Below are positions 1-9,195 of a stretch of DNA of 64,000 bases, piece by piece. The notes beneath the pieces were generated by a model. The model saw only the letters and a program-made list of their open reading frames with translations, was not told the origin of the DNA and made no database searches. The position numbers were made by a program, and so were the translations under genes. The stretch is from NCBI RefSeq assembly GCF_900187505.1, contig NZ_FYDL01000001.1:393193-457192 (forward strand), written 5' to 3'. Positions within the stretch are counted from its first letter, which is position 1. Each line of letters opens with the position of its first letter. This stretch comes from Pseudomonas sp. Irchel s3h17. Its GTDB lineage: Bacteria; Pseudomonadota; Gammaproteobacteria; Pseudomonadales; Pseudomonadaceae.

Positions 1-1424
1 CCTTCGCCGCCTTGCGCGGCAAGGCCTTCGCCCGGGTCGAGGACGGCGCCCTGAAACTGTTCCCACAACCACCGGAGGATGCCTGGCGGGCAGCTGCGCC
101 GCCATTGCCCGGCGCAGCCGGCACACCTTCGTTCGAACTCACCGGGTTCGACCGGGCGCTGCTCGACGGCCAGCAGGGCAAGGCCGCCCAGGTGGCCATG
201 CAGATCGTCCTGCGCATGGCCGAACTGCAAGGTGCCCACGGCCTGGTGGATGTCACCCAGGCCCACATCGATGGCTGCATCTATACCGGGCCGGCGAGCC
301 TGCGCTTTGCCGAACAACTGGTGCAATGGGGAGCAAAGGTCCGGGTGCCAACCACCCTCAATTCGATCTCCGTCGACCAGCGCCGCTGGCGCGAACTGGG
401 CATTGACCCGACCCTCGGGGAACCGGCCAGTGCCTTGGGCGACGCGTACATGGCAATGGGCGCGCAGCTGAGTTTCACGTGCGCCCCCTACCTGCTCGAC
501 AGTGCACCGAAGGCCGGCGAACAGATCGTCTGGGCCGAGTCCAACGCCGTGGTCTACGCCAACAGCGTGCTCGGCGCCCGCACCCTGAAATACCCGGACT
601 ACCTGGACATCTGCATCGCCCTGACCGGTCGCGCGCCGCTGATTGGCTGCCACCTGGACGCGCAGCGCAAAGCGGCGCTGCGCGTCGAACTGCCCGACCT
701 GGGGGAGTTGGACGATGCCTTCTACCCGCTGCTGGGTTACCACATCGGCGGTTTGGCGGGGAGCCGTATTCCCCTGGTGCTCGGGCTGGAACAGCGCACG
801 CCTGGCCTGGACGACCTGAAAGCCTTCGGCGCGGCCTTCGCCACCACCTCCGCCGCGCCCTTGTTCCACATCGCCGGGGTCACCCCGGAAGCCATGGACC
901 CGGCGCAGGTGCTGGACCCGCAGGCCGTCCTACCGCTGCACCGCATCCGCCTGGAGGACCTGCTGGTCAGTTGGCGCGAGCTCAACAGCGCCCGCGACAG
1001 CCGGGTGGATGTGGTGTCGCTGGGCAATCCGCATTTTTCCCTCAGCGAATTTGCCCGGTTGGCGCAGCTGTGTCGCGGTCGGCGCAAGCACCCGCAGGTG
1101 GTGCTCGCCATCACCTGCGGCCGTGCGGTGCTGGAGCAGGCGCGCGCGGCCGGGCACATCGCGGTGATCGAGGCCTTTGGCGCGACCCTGGTCACCGACA
1201 CCTGCTGGTGCATGCTCGGCGAGCCGGTGATCCCGCCGGCCGCCACCACCTTGATGACCAACTCGGGCAAGTACGCCCATTACGCACCGGGCCTGGTGGG
1301 GCGCACGGTGCACTTCGCCAGCCTCACCGAATGTGTCGACGCTGCCTGCAGCGCTACCGCCAGCGGGCGCCTGCCGGCCTGGCTGCAACCTGCCACCCAC
1401 CTTGAGAGCCCCGCGCATGTTTGA
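1..1424 (+). CDS. Aconitase X family dehydratase (probable cis-3-hydroxy-L-proline dehydratase), 5' truncated
   Basis: The reading frame is open from the window edge (first full codon at base 3), so the N-terminus lies outside; the TTG at 12 is not a convincing start. Bacterial AcnX is a single chain of about 570 residues with an N-terminal swivel domain, and most of the large domain is seen here. Cysteines in the SFTCAPY, ITCGR and DTCWC segments are the likely iron-sulfur ligands. Family members dehydrate cis-3-hydroxy-L-proline to delta1-pyrroline-2-carboxylate. The stop overlaps the first permease start by 8 bases, so it is co-translated with an importer. The imine reductase at 9.2-10.2 kb could convert its product to L-proline. 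The substrate is inferred from family and context. Confidence 0.85.
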   Translation, partial: FAALRGKAFARVEDGALKLFPQPPEDAWRAAAPPLPGAAGTPSFELTGFDRALLDGQQGKAAQVAMQIVLRMAELQGAHGLVDVTQAHIDGCIYTGPASLRFAEQLVQWGAKVRVPTTLNSISVDQRRWRELGIDPTLGEPASALGDAYMAMGAQLSFTCAPYLLDSAPKAGEQIVWAESNAVVYANSVLGARTLKYPDYLDICIALTGRAPLIGCHLDAQRKAALRVELPDLGELDDAFYPLLGYHIGGLAGSRIPLVLGLEQRTPGLDDLKAFGAAFATTSAAPLFHIAGVTPEAMDPAQVLDPQAVLPLHRIRLEDLLVSWRELNSARDSRVDVVSLGNPHFSLSEFARLAQLCRGRRKHPQVVLAITCGRAVLEQARAAGHIAVIEAFGATLVTDTCWCMLGEPVIPPAATTLMTNSGKYAHYAPGLVGRTVHFASLTECVDAACSATASGRLPAWLQPATHLESPAHV

Positions 1425-2082
1425 CTACACCTTCCAATGGCGCTCTGCGCTGCGTGCCCTGCCGGACATGCTCGCCGGTGCCCTGGTCACCTTCGAGACC
1501 GCGGCGCTGTCGATGATCTTCGGCGTGCTGATCGCCCTGGCCCTGACGGTGATGCGAGAAACCAAAAACCCGCTGCTGCGTGGCATCGGCAACGGCTGGG
1601 TGTCGATCGCCCGCAACACCCCGTCGCTGTTCCAGATCTACGTCCTGTATTTCGGCCTGGGTTCCCTGGGCCTGCATGTCAGTTCGTGGCTGGCCCTGCT
1701 GGCCGGGATCACCTTCAACAATGCCGGTTACCTGGCGGAGAACTTTCGCGGTGGCCTCAAGGCAGTGCCCGATACCCAGGTGCGGGCGGCACGCTCGCTG
1801 GGCATGAGTGCCTTCCAGGCCTACCGCATGATCATCGTCCCGCAATTGCTGCGGGTCGTGTTCTACCCGTTGACCAATCAGATGGTCTGGGCGGTGCTCA
1901 TGACCTCGCTGGGGGTGATCGTCGGGCTGAACAACGACCTGACCGGGGTGACCCAGGACTACAACGTCAAGACGTTCCGCACCTTCGAGTACTTCGCCAT
2001 TGCAGCGGTGCTGTATTACCTGATTGCCAAGGCGATCGTCGCGGTAGCCCGGCTGATGTCCTGGCGGCTGTTCCGTTACTGA
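1417..2082 (+). CDS. ABC transporter permease, polar amino acid (HisM) family
   Basis: This is a 221-residue inner-membrane permease with several hydrophobic segments and a cytoplasmic EAA-type loop around AARSLGMSAFQAYRMIIVPQ, which docks the ATPase. The ATG at 1417 overlaps the end of the aconitase X gene by 8 bases, so the two are translationally coupled. A second homologous permease and an ATPase follow. Together they form the membrane part of an importer for a polar amino acid, by context a proline or hydroxyproline derivative. The periplasmic binding protein is probably the gene at 12691. Substrate is inference; the family is clear. Confidence 0.9.
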   Translation: MFDYTFQWRSALRALPDMLAGALVTFETAALSMIFGVLIALALTVMRETKNPLLRGIGNGWVSIARNTPSLFQIYVLYFGLGSLGLHVSSWLALLAGITFNNAGYLAENFRGGLKAVPDTQVRAARSLGMSAFQAYRMIIVPQLLRVVFYPLTNQMVWAVLMTSLGVIVGLNNDLTGVTQDYNVKTFRTFEYFAIAAVLYYLIAKAIVAVARLMSWRLFRY

Positions 2083-2092
2083 GGAGGTGAGC

Positions 2093-2743
2093 ATGTCGAA
2101 CACCGGCTTTTCCATGAATGACCTGCTGTTCCTCCTCGAGGGTGCCTGGGTCACGCTACAACTGACGTTCTGGTCGATCATCCTCGGCTCCTTCGCCGGG
2201 CTGCTGTTCGGTCTGCTGCGCGCCCTGTTGCCACGGGCCAGCCTGCCACTGGCCTGGGTGCTGGACGTGTTTCGCAGCGTGCCGCTGCTGATCCAGTTCG
2301 TGCTGTTCAACTCGCTCAAGAGCATCGTCGGCCTGGACATCAGTGCCTTCAGCGTTGGCTGCATTGTGCTGGGGGTCTACGCCGCCGCGTACTTCACCGA
2401 GATCGTGCGCAGCGGCGTGCTCTCGGTGCCGTTCACCCTGCGCCGGGCCAGCCGCTCGCTGGGGCTCAGCTACCTGCAGGACCTGCGCTGGATCGTCCTG
2501 CCGATGGCCACCCGCGTGGCCTTCCCCGGTTGGCTGAACCTGGTGCTCAGTGTGATGAAAGACACCGCGCTGGTGATGTGGATCGGCATCGTCGAACTGC
2601 TGCGCGCCTCGCAAACCATCGTGACCCGCATCCAGGAACCCCTGCTGGTGCTGTGCATCGCGGGCCTCATCTACTACGTCATGAGCCTGGTGGTCGCTCG
2701 CCTGGGCGCCCGTCTGGAAAGAAGGTGGCAAGAAAATGATTGA
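2093..2743 (+). CDS. ABC transporter permease, polar amino acid (HisQ) family
   Basis: This is the second permease of the importer, 216 residues, mostly hydrophobic, with the EAA-type loop SRSLGLSYLQDLRWIVLP. I chose the ATG at 2093 because a GAGGAGG ribosome-binding site ends at 2087, about 6 bases before it; the in-frame GTG at 2087 would fall inside that site. Its 3' end overlaps the ATPase start by 8 bases. The heterodimeric permease arrangement is typical of importers for basic or polar amino acids. Confidence 0.9.
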   Translation: MSNTGFSMNDLLFLLEGAWVTLQLTFWSIILGSFAGLLFGLLRALLPRASLPLAWVLDVFRSVPLLIQFVLFNSLKSIVGLDISAFSVGCIVLGVYAAAYFTEIVRSGVLSVPFTLRRASRSLGLSYLQDLRWIVLPMATRVAFPGWLNLVLSVMKDTALVMWIGIVELLRASQTIVTRIQEPLLVLCIAGLIYYVMSLVVARLGARLERRWQEND

Positions 2744-3458
2744 GATCGACAACGTACATAAATCCTTCGGTGACCTGGCAGTGGTCAAGGGTGTCAGCCT
2801 GACGGTGAACAAGGGCGAGGTAGTGTCGATCATCGGCGGCTCCGGCTCCGGCAAATCCACGCTGTTGATGTGCATCAACGGCCTGGAGCCGATCCAGAAA
2901 GGCAACATCCGCGTCGACGGCGTCGAGGTCCACCACAGCGCCACCGACCTCAACCGCCTGCGGCAGAAGATCGGCATCGTGTTCCAGCAATGGAACGCCT
3001 TTCCCCACCTCACAGTGCTGGAAAACGTGATGCTGGCGCCACGCAAGGTGCTCGGCAAAAGCAAGGCCGAGGCCGAGGAACTGGCGGTCCGGCAGCTGAC
3101 CCACGTGGGCCTGGGCGACAAGCTCAAGACCTTCCCCGGCAAGCTCTCCGGCGGCCAGCAACAGCGCATGGCGATTGCCCGCGCCCTGGCCATGTCGCCG
3201 GACTACATGCTGTTCGACGAGGCCACCTCGGCCCTCGACCCGCAGTTGGTGGGCGAGGTGCTGGACACCATGCGCATGCTCGCCGAAGACGGCATGACCA
3301 TGGTCCTGGTGACCCATGAAATCCGTTTCGCCCGCGACGTGTCCGACCGCGTGGCGTTCTTTCGCAACGGCCTGGTGCACGAGATCGGCTCGCCGGACCA
3401 GGTCATTGGCAATCCCTTGCACGCGGAAACCGCGGCGTTTCTCAAATCAGTGAAATAA
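2736..3458 (+). CDS. ABC transporter ATP-binding protein, polar amino acid family (GlnQ/HisP type)
   Basis: This 240-residue ATPase has all the expected motifs: Walker A GGSGSGKS at residues 34-41, Q-loop in FQQWNAFP near 84, signature LSGGQ at 137-141, Walker B YMLFDE at 157-162 and the switch His in LVTHE. It overlaps the preceding permease by 8 bases and energises the importer formed with it. It ends 220 bases before the racemase-family gene, and that gap is filled by REP sequences, so transcript levels may step down here. Confidence 0.93.
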   Translation: MIEIDNVHKSFGDLAVVKGVSLTVNKGEVVSIIGGSGSGKSTLLMCINGLEPIQKGNIRVDGVEVHHSATDLNRLRQKIGIVFQQWNAFPHLTVLENVMLAPRKVLGKSKAEAEELAVRQLTHVGLGDKLKTFPGKLSGGQQQRMAIARALAMSPDYMLFDEATSALDPQLVGEVLDTMRMLAEDGMTMVLVTHEIRFARDVSDRVAFFRNGLVHEIGSPDQVIGNPLHAETAAFLKSVK

Positions 3459-3480
3459 CCAATGGCCGACGCAAACCTCC

Positions 3481-3651
3481 TGTAGGAGCTGGCTTGCCAG
3501 CGATGGTCGTTAACGATGACGCGTGCAGTCTGAATAAACGCGTCGCTCTTGCGACCATCGCGAGCAAGCTCGCTCCCACAGGGTTGGGTGGTGTACACAA
3601 AATCGATGGCTGCCACAGATCAATGTGGGAGCGGGCTTGCCCGCGATGGGC
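3481..3651. repeat. Cluster of three REP sequences (one inverted pair plus one)
   Basis: Three copies of a Pseudomonas REP core occur at about 3481-3508, 3551-3581 and 3624-3651. Copies 1 and 2 are in opposite orientation, forming a REPIN-like pair, and copy 3 matches copy 1. Each folds into a small hairpin around GCTTGC. They separate the importer genes from the racemase-family gene. Confidence 0.85.
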
Positions 3652-3678
3652 CTCAACAGGTGATAGAAGGATTAAGCC

Positions 3679-4707
3679 ATGCGTTCATCAAAAGTCATCC
3701 ATGTAGTCAGCTGCCATGCTGAAGGCGAAGTCGGCGACGTGATCGTCGGCGGCGTTGCACCGCCACCCGGTGCCACGGTATGGGAACAGTCGCGCTGGAT
3801 CGCCCAGGACCAGACCCTGCGCAACTTCGTACTCAACGAACCGCGCGGGGGGGTGTTTCGCCACGTCAACCTGCTGGTGCCGGCCAAAGACCCCAGGGCA
3901 CAGATGGCCTGGATCATCATGGAGCCGGCCGATACCCCACCCATGTCCGGCTCCAACTCACTGTGCGTGGCCACCGTGCTGCTCGACAGCGGCATCCTGC
4001 CAATGACCGAACCGCAGACCCGGCTGGTGCTCGAAGCCCCCGGTGGCCTGATCGAGGTCGTGGCCGACTGCCGTGACGGCAAGGTCCAGCGGGTCGAAGT
4101 CAAGAACGTGCCCTCCTTCGCCGACCGCCTCAATGCGTGGATCGAAGTCGAAGGCCTGGGCTCATTGCAGGTCGACACCGCGTACGGCGGCGACAGTTTC
4201 GTGATCGCCGACGCCAAGGGCCTGGGCTTTGCCATCGCGCCGGACGAGGCGGCCGACCTGGTGGCGGTCGGGCTGAAAATCACCCGGGCAGCCAACGAGC
4301 AACTGGGCTTCGTCCATCCGCTGAACCCTGAGTGGTCGCACATCTCCTTCTGCCAGATCGCTGCCCCCATCGTGCATGAGAACGGCATCGCGACCGGGGC
4401 CAACGCGGTGGTGATTCAACCGGGCAAGATCGACCGCTCCCCCACCGGCACCGGCTGCTCGGCACGCATGGCGGTGATGCAGGCCAAGGGACTGATGCAG
4501 GTGGGCGAGCGCTTTATCGGCCGCTCGATCCTCGGCTCCGAGTTCCACTGCCGCATCGACTCGCTGACCGAAGTGGCCGGGCGCCCGGCGATATACCCGT
4601 GCATCTCCGGCCGCGCCTGGATCACCGGCACCCACCAGTTGCTGCTCGATCCCAGCGATCCGTGGCCACAAGGCTATCGCCTGTCCGACACTTGGCCCGG
4701 CGCCTGA
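3679..4707 (+). CDS. Proline racemase superfamily enzyme (hydroxyproline epimerase / 3-hydroxyproline dehydratase type)
   Basis: This 342-residue protein is a full-length proline-racemase-family enzyme; members epimerise proline or 4-hydroxyproline or dehydrate trans-3-hydroxy-L-proline. In classical racemases two cysteines are the acid/base pair, in MCGH and DRSPCGTG. Here the aligned positions read MSGSN (Ser90) and DRSPTGTG (Thr256), with a cysteine four residues later at 260. The Cys/Cys chemistry is therefore absent and a dehydratase or an altered epimerase is possible. It precedes the DapA-like gene, matching hydroxyproline catabolic loci. No D-hydroxyproline dehydrogenase is seen in the window, so the 4-hydroxyproline route would need one from elsewhere. 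Confidence 0.85.
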   Translation: MRSSKVIHVVSCHAEGEVGDVIVGGVAPPPGATVWEQSRWIAQDQTLRNFVLNEPRGGVFRHVNLLVPAKDPRAQMAWIIMEPADTPPMSGSNSLCVATVLLDSGILPMTEPQTRLVLEAPGGLIEVVADCRDGKVQRVEVKNVPSFADRLNAWIEVEGLGSLQVDTAYGGDSFVIADAKGLGFAIAPDEAADLVAVGLKITRAANEQLGFVHPLNPEWSHISFCQIAAPIVHENGIATGANAVVIQPGKIDRSPTGTGCSARMAVMQAKGLMQVGERFIGRSILGSEFHCRIDSLTEVAGRPAIYPCISGRAWITGTHQLLLDPSDPWPQGYRLSDTWPGA

Positions 4708-4723
4708 CGCCGAACCGGAGCTT

Positions 4724-4755
4724 CTGTGGCGAGGGAGCAAGCTCCCTCGCCACAG
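4724..4755. repeat. Perfect 15-bp inverted repeat (REP-like hairpin)
   Basis: CTGTGGCGAGGGAGC is followed after AA by its exact reverse complement. It lies 16 bases after the racemase-family stop codon, where it could stabilise the 3' end of the upstream mRNA. There is no T-run, so it is not a canonical intrinsic terminator. Confidence 0.75.
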
Positions 4756-4854
4756 GAATCGGCGCAATCGGGAAATACCGTTCCCACCAGACCAATGGCT
4801 GAAAAAACCACTGATTGATTGAAAAAAGCACTAGCCGAGTATCGACATTTAAAA

Positions 4855-4870
4855 TATCGTATACGAAATA
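4855..4870. promoter_or_regulatory. Candidate GntR (FCD-type) operator
   Basis: A perfect 10-bp palindrome TCGTATACGA at 4857-4866 lies in an AT-rich stretch 28 bases before the DapA-family start. Its layout fits the TNGTNNACNA pattern bound by FadR/FCD-type GntR regulators. No GntR gene is in the window, so the cognate regulator is unknown. The position suggests that the deaminase has its own regulated promoter. Confidence 0.45.
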
Positions 4871-4893
4871 CAATAAACCAACCGGAGGCAACA

Positions 4894-5811
4894 ATGAGCA
4901 AGCGCATTAACTGGAGTGGCGTCTTCCCCGCGGTGACCACTCAATTCAACGATGACTTCTCGATCAACCTGGAAAAAACCCACCAGGTGATTTCCAACGT
5001 GATCCGTGACGGCGTGTCGGGCCTGGTGGTGTGCGGTTCGGTGGGGGAAAACACCTCACTGACCGCCGAAGAAAAAATCGCCGTGACCGAAGTCGCGGTC
5101 GACGCTTCCCGGGGCCGGGTGCCGGTGATCTGCGGTGTCGCCGAGTTCACCAGCGTGCAGGCGGCCAAGGTCGCCAACGCGGTACGCCGGGTCGGCGTCG
5201 ACGGTGTGATGCTGATGCCGGCGCTGGTCTACGGTTCCAAGCCGTTCGAGACCGCCGAGCACTACCGCTACGTGGCCAAGAATGCCGACGTGCCGCTGAT
5301 GGTCTACAACAACCCACCGATCTATAAGAACGACGTCACCCCGGACATCCTGATTTCCCTGGCCGACTGCGACAACGTGGTGTGCTTCAAGGACTCCTCC
5401 GGCGACACCCGCCGTTTCATCGACGTGCGCAATGAAGTGGGTGATCGTTTCGTGCTGTTCGCGGGCCTCGACGACGTGGTGCTGGAAAGCATCGCCGTGG
5501 GCGCCGAAGGCTGGGTCTCGGGCATGTCCAACGTGTTCCCGAAAGAAGGTGAAACCATCTTCCGCCTGGCCAAGGCCGGTCGCTTCGCCGAAGCCATGCC
5601 GATCTACGAATGGCTGATGCCGATCCTGCACCTGGACGCCCGCGCCGACCTGGTGCAGTGCATCAAGCTGTGCGAAGCCATCGCCGGTCGTGGCAGCGCC
5701 CTGACCCGTCCGCCACGCCTGGCCCTGCCGGAAGCCGACCGGGTGTTCGTCGAGCGGATCATGGCCAAGGCCCTGGCCAACCGTCCGGAGTTGCCGGACG
5801 TCGGCCTCTGA
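4894..5811 (+). CDS. DapA/NAL-family aldolase-like deaminase (delta1-pyrroline-4-hydroxy-2-carboxylate deaminase type)
   Basis: This is a 305-residue TIM-barrel enzyme of the dihydrodipicolinate synthase family. The Schiff-base lysine is Lys166 in VVCFKDSSG, the assisting tyrosine is Tyr138 in VYNNP, and the carboxylate-binding loop is GSVGENTS at 48-55. In hydroxyproline loci such an enzyme converts delta1-pyrroline-4-hydroxy-2-carboxylate to alpha-ketoglutarate semialdehyde and ammonia, the substrate of the dehydrogenase at 7480. I chose the ATG at 4894 because GGAGG sits 6 bases upstream; the frame is open 25 codons further up but that part reads as leader. Function is inferred from family and neighbours. 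Confidence 0.85.
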   Translation: MSKRINWSGVFPAVTTQFNDDFSINLEKTHQVISNVIRDGVSGLVVCGSVGENTSLTAEEKIAVTEVAVDASRGRVPVICGVAEFTSVQAAKVANAVRRVGVDGVMLMPALVYGSKPFETAEHYRYVAKNADVPLMVYNNPPIYKNDVTPDILISLADCDNVVCFKDSSGDTRRFIDVRNEVGDRFVLFAGLDDVVLESIAVGAEGWVSGMSNVFPKEGETIFRLAKAGRFAEAMPIYEWLMPILHLDARADLVQCIKLCEAIAGRGSALTRPPRLALPEADRVFVERIMAKALANRPELPDVGL

Positions 5812-5882
5812 GTGATTGCCGGGCCGGCCCTCACGGGCCAGCCCCGGCTACCTGTCTTTGCGCCCCTACAGGAAACGCCAGC

Positions 5883-7280
5883 ATGTCCAATCCTCAACAC
5901 ACCCACAGCGCAACCACCCCTTCGGGACTCAAGCGTGTCGTGGCCGCCGCCATGGCCGGCACCGTCGCCGAATGGTATGAATTCTTCCTCTACGGCACCG
6001 CCTCCGCACTGGTCTTCGGCCAGCTGTTCTTTCGCCAGACCGACAGCCCGATCGACGGCATCATCGCCGCCTTCGCCCTCTACGCGGTCGGCTTTCTCGC
6101 CCGCCCGCTGGGCGGCCTGGTGTTTGGTCACTACGGTGACAAATTCGGCCGCAAGCGCCTGCTGCAACTGAGCCTGGTGGTGGTCGGCATCACCACCTTC
6201 CTGATGGGCTGCCTGCCCGGTTTCGACCAGATCGGTTATGCGGCGCCGCTGCTACTGGTACTGCTGCGGCTGATCCAGGGCTTCGCCTTCGGCGGTGAAT
6301 GGGGCGGCGCGATCCTGCTGGTCTCCGAACACTGCCCGGACAATCGCCGGGGTTTCTGGGCCAGCTGGCCTCAAGCCGGGGTGCCGGCTGGCAACCTGGT
6401 GGCCACGGTCGCCCTGCTGCTGTTGTCCTCGAACCTGTCGGAAGAGCAATTCCTCGCCTGGGGCTGGCGCGTGGCGTTCTGGTTCTCGGCCGTGGTAGTG
6501 CTGATCGGCTACTGGATTCGCACCAGCGTCGACGACGCACCGATCTTCAAGGAAGCCCAGGCCCGCCAGGCGCAGACCCGGCACCAGCAACTGGGCGTGG
6601 TGGAAGTGCTGCGTCATCACTGGCGCGCGGTGCTGGTGGGGATCGGCGCACGGTTTGCCGAAAACATCCTGTACTACACCGTGGTGACCTTCTCGATCAC
6701 CTACTTGAAGCTGGTGGTGCACAAGGACACCTCGGAGATTCTGCTGCTGATGTTCGGCGCGCACCTGCTGCACTTCTTCCTGATCCCGGTGATGGGCTAC
6801 CTGTCCGACCTGGTCGGGCGCAAACCGGTGTACCTGACCGGCGCGGCTCTCACGGCCTTCTGGGGCTTCGTCGGCTTCCCGATGATGGACACCGGCAACA
6901 ACTGGCTGATCATGGCCGCGATCACCCTGGGCCTGGCCATCGAGTCGATGACCTACGCGCCCTACTCGGCGCTGATGGCCGAAATGTTCCCGACCCACGT
7001 GCGCTATACCGCGTTGTCCCTGTGCTACCAGGTGGCGCCGATCTTCGCCGGCTCCCTGGCCCCGTTGATCGCCATCACCCTGCTCAACAAGTACCACAGC
7101 TCCACGCCGATCGCCTGGTACCTGGTCGGTGCCTCGGTGATTTCCCTTATCGCCGTCGGCCTGGCCCGGGAAACCCGGGGCAAGTCGCTGCATCAGGTGG
7201 ATGCCGAGTCGGCGGCGCGGATCGCGGCGTTGGGTCAAGCCGCACCAGCGTCTACGCGCCGGGGTAGTGAGCTGGCGTGA
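5883..7280 (+). CDS. MFS transporter, metabolite:H+ symporter (ShiA/ProP-like)
   Basis: This 465-residue inner-membrane protein has about 12 hydrophobic segments. The N-terminal [16 protein letters not shown] and the loop [13 protein letters not shown] are hallmarks of the metabolite:H+ symporter family (ProP, ShiA, KgtP). The start at 5883 follows CAGGAAACG closely and matches the family N-terminus; the open frame extends back into the preceding gene only as a shadow. It probably imports a hydroxyproline-related solute or alpha-ketoglutarate, giving this cluster two uptake routes. Confidence 0.88.
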   Translation: MSNPQHTHSATTPSGLKRVVAAAMAGTVAEWYEFFLYGTASALVFGQLFFRQTDSPIDGIIAAFALYAVGFLARPLGGLVFGHYGDKFGRKRLLQLSLVVVGITTFLMGCLPGFDQIGYAAPLLLVLLRLIQGFAFGGEWGGAILLVSEHCPDNRRGFWASWPQAGVPAGNLVATVALLLLSSNLSEEQFLAWGWRVAFWFSAVVVLIGYWIRTSVDDAPIFKEAQARQAQTRHQQLGVVEVLRHHWRAVLVGIGARFAENILYYTVVTFSITYLKLVVHKDTSEILLLMFGAHLLHFFLIPVMGYLSDLVGRKPVYLTGAALTAFWGFVGFPMMDTGNNWLIMAAITLGLAIESMTYAPYSALMAEMFPTHVRYTALSLCYQVAPIFAGSLAPLIAITLLNKYHSSTPIAWYLVGASVISLIAVGLARETRGKSLHQVDAESAARIAALGQAAPASTRRGSELA

Positions 7281-7316
7281 ACCTGATACCCGCCGATTGT
7301 TCTGGCGAACTTCAAT

Positions 7317-7430
7317 CTTGTGGCGAGCGAGCTTGCTCGCGCTCGAGTGCATAGCACTCGCAAAAAATGGCTGTCAGTACATTTTTGCGACCGCTACGCG
7401 ACCCCGCGCGCGCAAGCTCGCTCGCCACCA
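7317..7430. repeat. REPIN-like inverted pair of REP sequences
   Basis: TGGCGAGCGAGCTTGCTCGCGC near 7320 and its near reverse complement GCGCGCAAGCTCGCTCGCCA near 7408 face each other across about 65 bases. The pair fills most of the gap between the symporter and the aldehyde dehydrogenase. Confidence 0.8.
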
Positions 7431-7479
7431 TCAGCATTCCTTCAGGCTTGAATTGCATTTTCCAACAGGAGTTTTTTCG

Positions 7480-9060
7480 ATGCCCGAGATCATCGGCCAT
7501 AACTACATCGGCGGTGCGCGCAGTGCCGTCGGCCACATCACCTTGCACAGCCATGACGCCACCAGTGGCGAAGCCCTGCCCTACACCTTCACCCAGGCCA
7601 CACTCGGGGAAGTGGACGCTGCCGCCCTGGCCGCCGCCGCGGCCTACCCGACCTTTCGCAACCTGCCAGCCAGTCGCCGAGCGGAGTTTCTCGAGGCCAT
7701 TGCCAGCCAACTGGATGCCCTGGATGACGAATTCGTCGCCCTGGTCACCCGGGAAACCGCCTTGCCCACCGGCCGTATCCAGGGCGAGCGCGGGCGCACC
7801 AGCGGGCAAATGCGCCTGTTCGCCCAGGTGCTGCGCCGCGGCGATTTCTATGGGGCACGCATCGACCGGGCATTGCCCGCGCGTCAGCCGCTGCCTCGGG
7901 TCGACATCCGTCAGTACCGGATCGGCGTCGGTCCAGTGGCGGTGTTCGGCGCGAGCAATTTCCCCCTGGCGTTCTCCACCGCCGGTGGCGACACCGCAGC
8001 GGCGTTGGCCGCCGGTTGCCCGGTGGTGTTCAAGGCCCACAGCGGGCACATGGCGACGGCCGAGCGCGTGGCCAATGCGATCCTGCGCGCCGCCGAGCAA
8101 ACCGACATGCCCAAGGGCGTGTTCAACATGATCTACGGGGCCGGCGTCGGTGAAGCACTGGTCAAGCATCCGGCGATCCAGGCCGTCGGCTTCACCGGTT
8201 CGCTCAAAGGTGGCCGCGCCCTCTGCGACATGGCCGCCGCCCGGCCACAGCCGATTCCGGTGTTCGCCGAAATGAGCAGCATCAACCCGGTGCTGGTGTT
8301 GCCCGAAGCCCTGCACCTGCGGGGCGAGAAAATCGCCAGCGAACTGGTGGCGTCGGTGGTCCAGGGCTGCGGTCAGTTCTGTACCAACCCGGGCCTGGTG
8401 ATCGGCATGCACTCCCCTGCGTTCAGCGCGTTCGTTGAACACCTCGCCGCGCACATGGCCGAACAGCCGGGGCAAGTCATGCTCAACGCCGGTACATACC
8501 GTAGCTACAGCAACGGCGTGCAAGCGCTGCTCAGCCATCCGGGCATCCATCGCCTGGCCGGCCAGGATCAACCAGGCAATCACGCGCAACCGCAACTGTT
8601 CAAGGCCGACGCCAGCCTCTTGCTCAGGGGGGATCCACTGCTGCAGGAAGAAGTGTTCGGCCCCACGACCATCGTCGTCGAAGTCGCCGACAAGGCACAG
8701 TTGCGACAGGTACTGAACAGTTTGCACGGCCAACTCACCGCCACCCTGATCGGCGAAGCGCAGGACCTGCAGGAGCACGGCGAGTTACTGGCGCTGCTGG
8801 AGCAAAAAGTCGGCCGAGTACTGTTCAACGGTTATCCGACGGGGGTCGAGGTCTGCGATGCCATGGTCCATGGCGGGCCATACCCGGCCACCTCCGACGC
8901 CCGTGGTACCTCGGTCGGCAGCCTGGCCATCGAGCGTTTCCTGCGTCCGGTGTGCTACCAGAACTGCCCGGACGCCTTGCTGCCCGAAGCGCTCAAAGAC
9001 GCCAACCCGCTGGGCATTGCCCGCCTGGTTGACGGCAACAGCCAGCGCGAAGCCCTGTAA
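7480..9060 (+). CDS. Aldehyde dehydrogenase, alpha-ketoglutarate semialdehyde dehydrogenase type
   Basis: This is a 526-residue NAD(P)-dependent aldehyde dehydrogenase of the long subfamily used for 2,5-dioxovalerate. The visible motifs are GASNFP (Asn160), FAEMSSINP (general base Glu264) and GQFCTNPG (catalytic Cys301). It would oxidise the semialdehyde made by the DapA-like deaminase to alpha-ketoglutarate, the last step of hydroxyproline degradation. I chose the ATG at 7480 because it follows CAACAGGAG and gives the family length; the upstream open frame crosses REP sequences and is not coding. Confidence 0.88.
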   Translation: MPEIIGHNYIGGARSAVGHITLHSHDATSGEALPYTFTQATLGEVDAAALAAAAAYPTFRNLPASRRAEFLEAIASQLDALDDEFVALVTRETALPTGRIQGERGRTSGQMRLFAQVLRRGDFYGARIDRALPARQPLPRVDIRQYRIGVGPVAVFGASNFPLAFSTAGGDTAAALAAGCPVVFKAHSGHMATAERVANAILRAAEQTDMPKGVFNMIYGAGVGEALVKHPAIQAVGFTGSLKGGRALCDMAAARPQPIPVFAEMSSINPVLVLPEALHLRGEKIASELVASVVQGCGQFCTNPGLVIGMHSPAFSAFVEHLAAHMAEQPGQVMLNAGTYRSYSNGVQALLSHPGIHRLAGQDQPGNHAQPQLFKADASLLLRGDPLLQEEVFGPTTIVVEVADKAQLRQVLNSLHGQLTATLIGEAQDLQEHGELLALLEQKVGRVLFNGYPTGVEVCDAMVHGGPYPATSDARGTSVGSLAIERFLRPVCYQNCPDALLPEALKDANPLGIARLVDGNSQREAL

Positions 9061-9078
9061 AAAGGACGAACGCCCAAC

Positions 9079-9162
9079 CCTGTGGGCGCCGGCTTGCCGG
9101 CGAATGCCGCGACGCGGTGTGTCTGGTACGTCGCCTTCGCCGGCAAGCCGGCTCCCACAGAG
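9079..9162. repeat. REPIN-like inverted pair of REP sequences
   Basis: CTGTGGGCGCCGGCTTGCCGGCG at 9080 is mirrored by CGCCGGCAAGCCGGCTCCCACAG at 9139. The pair lies between the convergent aldehyde dehydrogenase and imine reductase genes, where it may also act as a transcriptional barrier. Confidence 0.85.
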
Positions 9163-9195
9163 GTTCACGATCGTTCCCGCGGAGGTTGCGTACAC

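Noticed and set aside
1354..2364. 336-codon minus-strand frame across the two permease genes
   Set aside because: It is low-complexity Gln/His/Arg-rich shadow translation opposite clear permease genes.
3589..3600. GTGTACAC palindrome as a second GntR operator
   Set aside because: It is embedded in the REP cluster and its half-sites do not follow the TNGT...ACNA pattern; chance or REP-associated.
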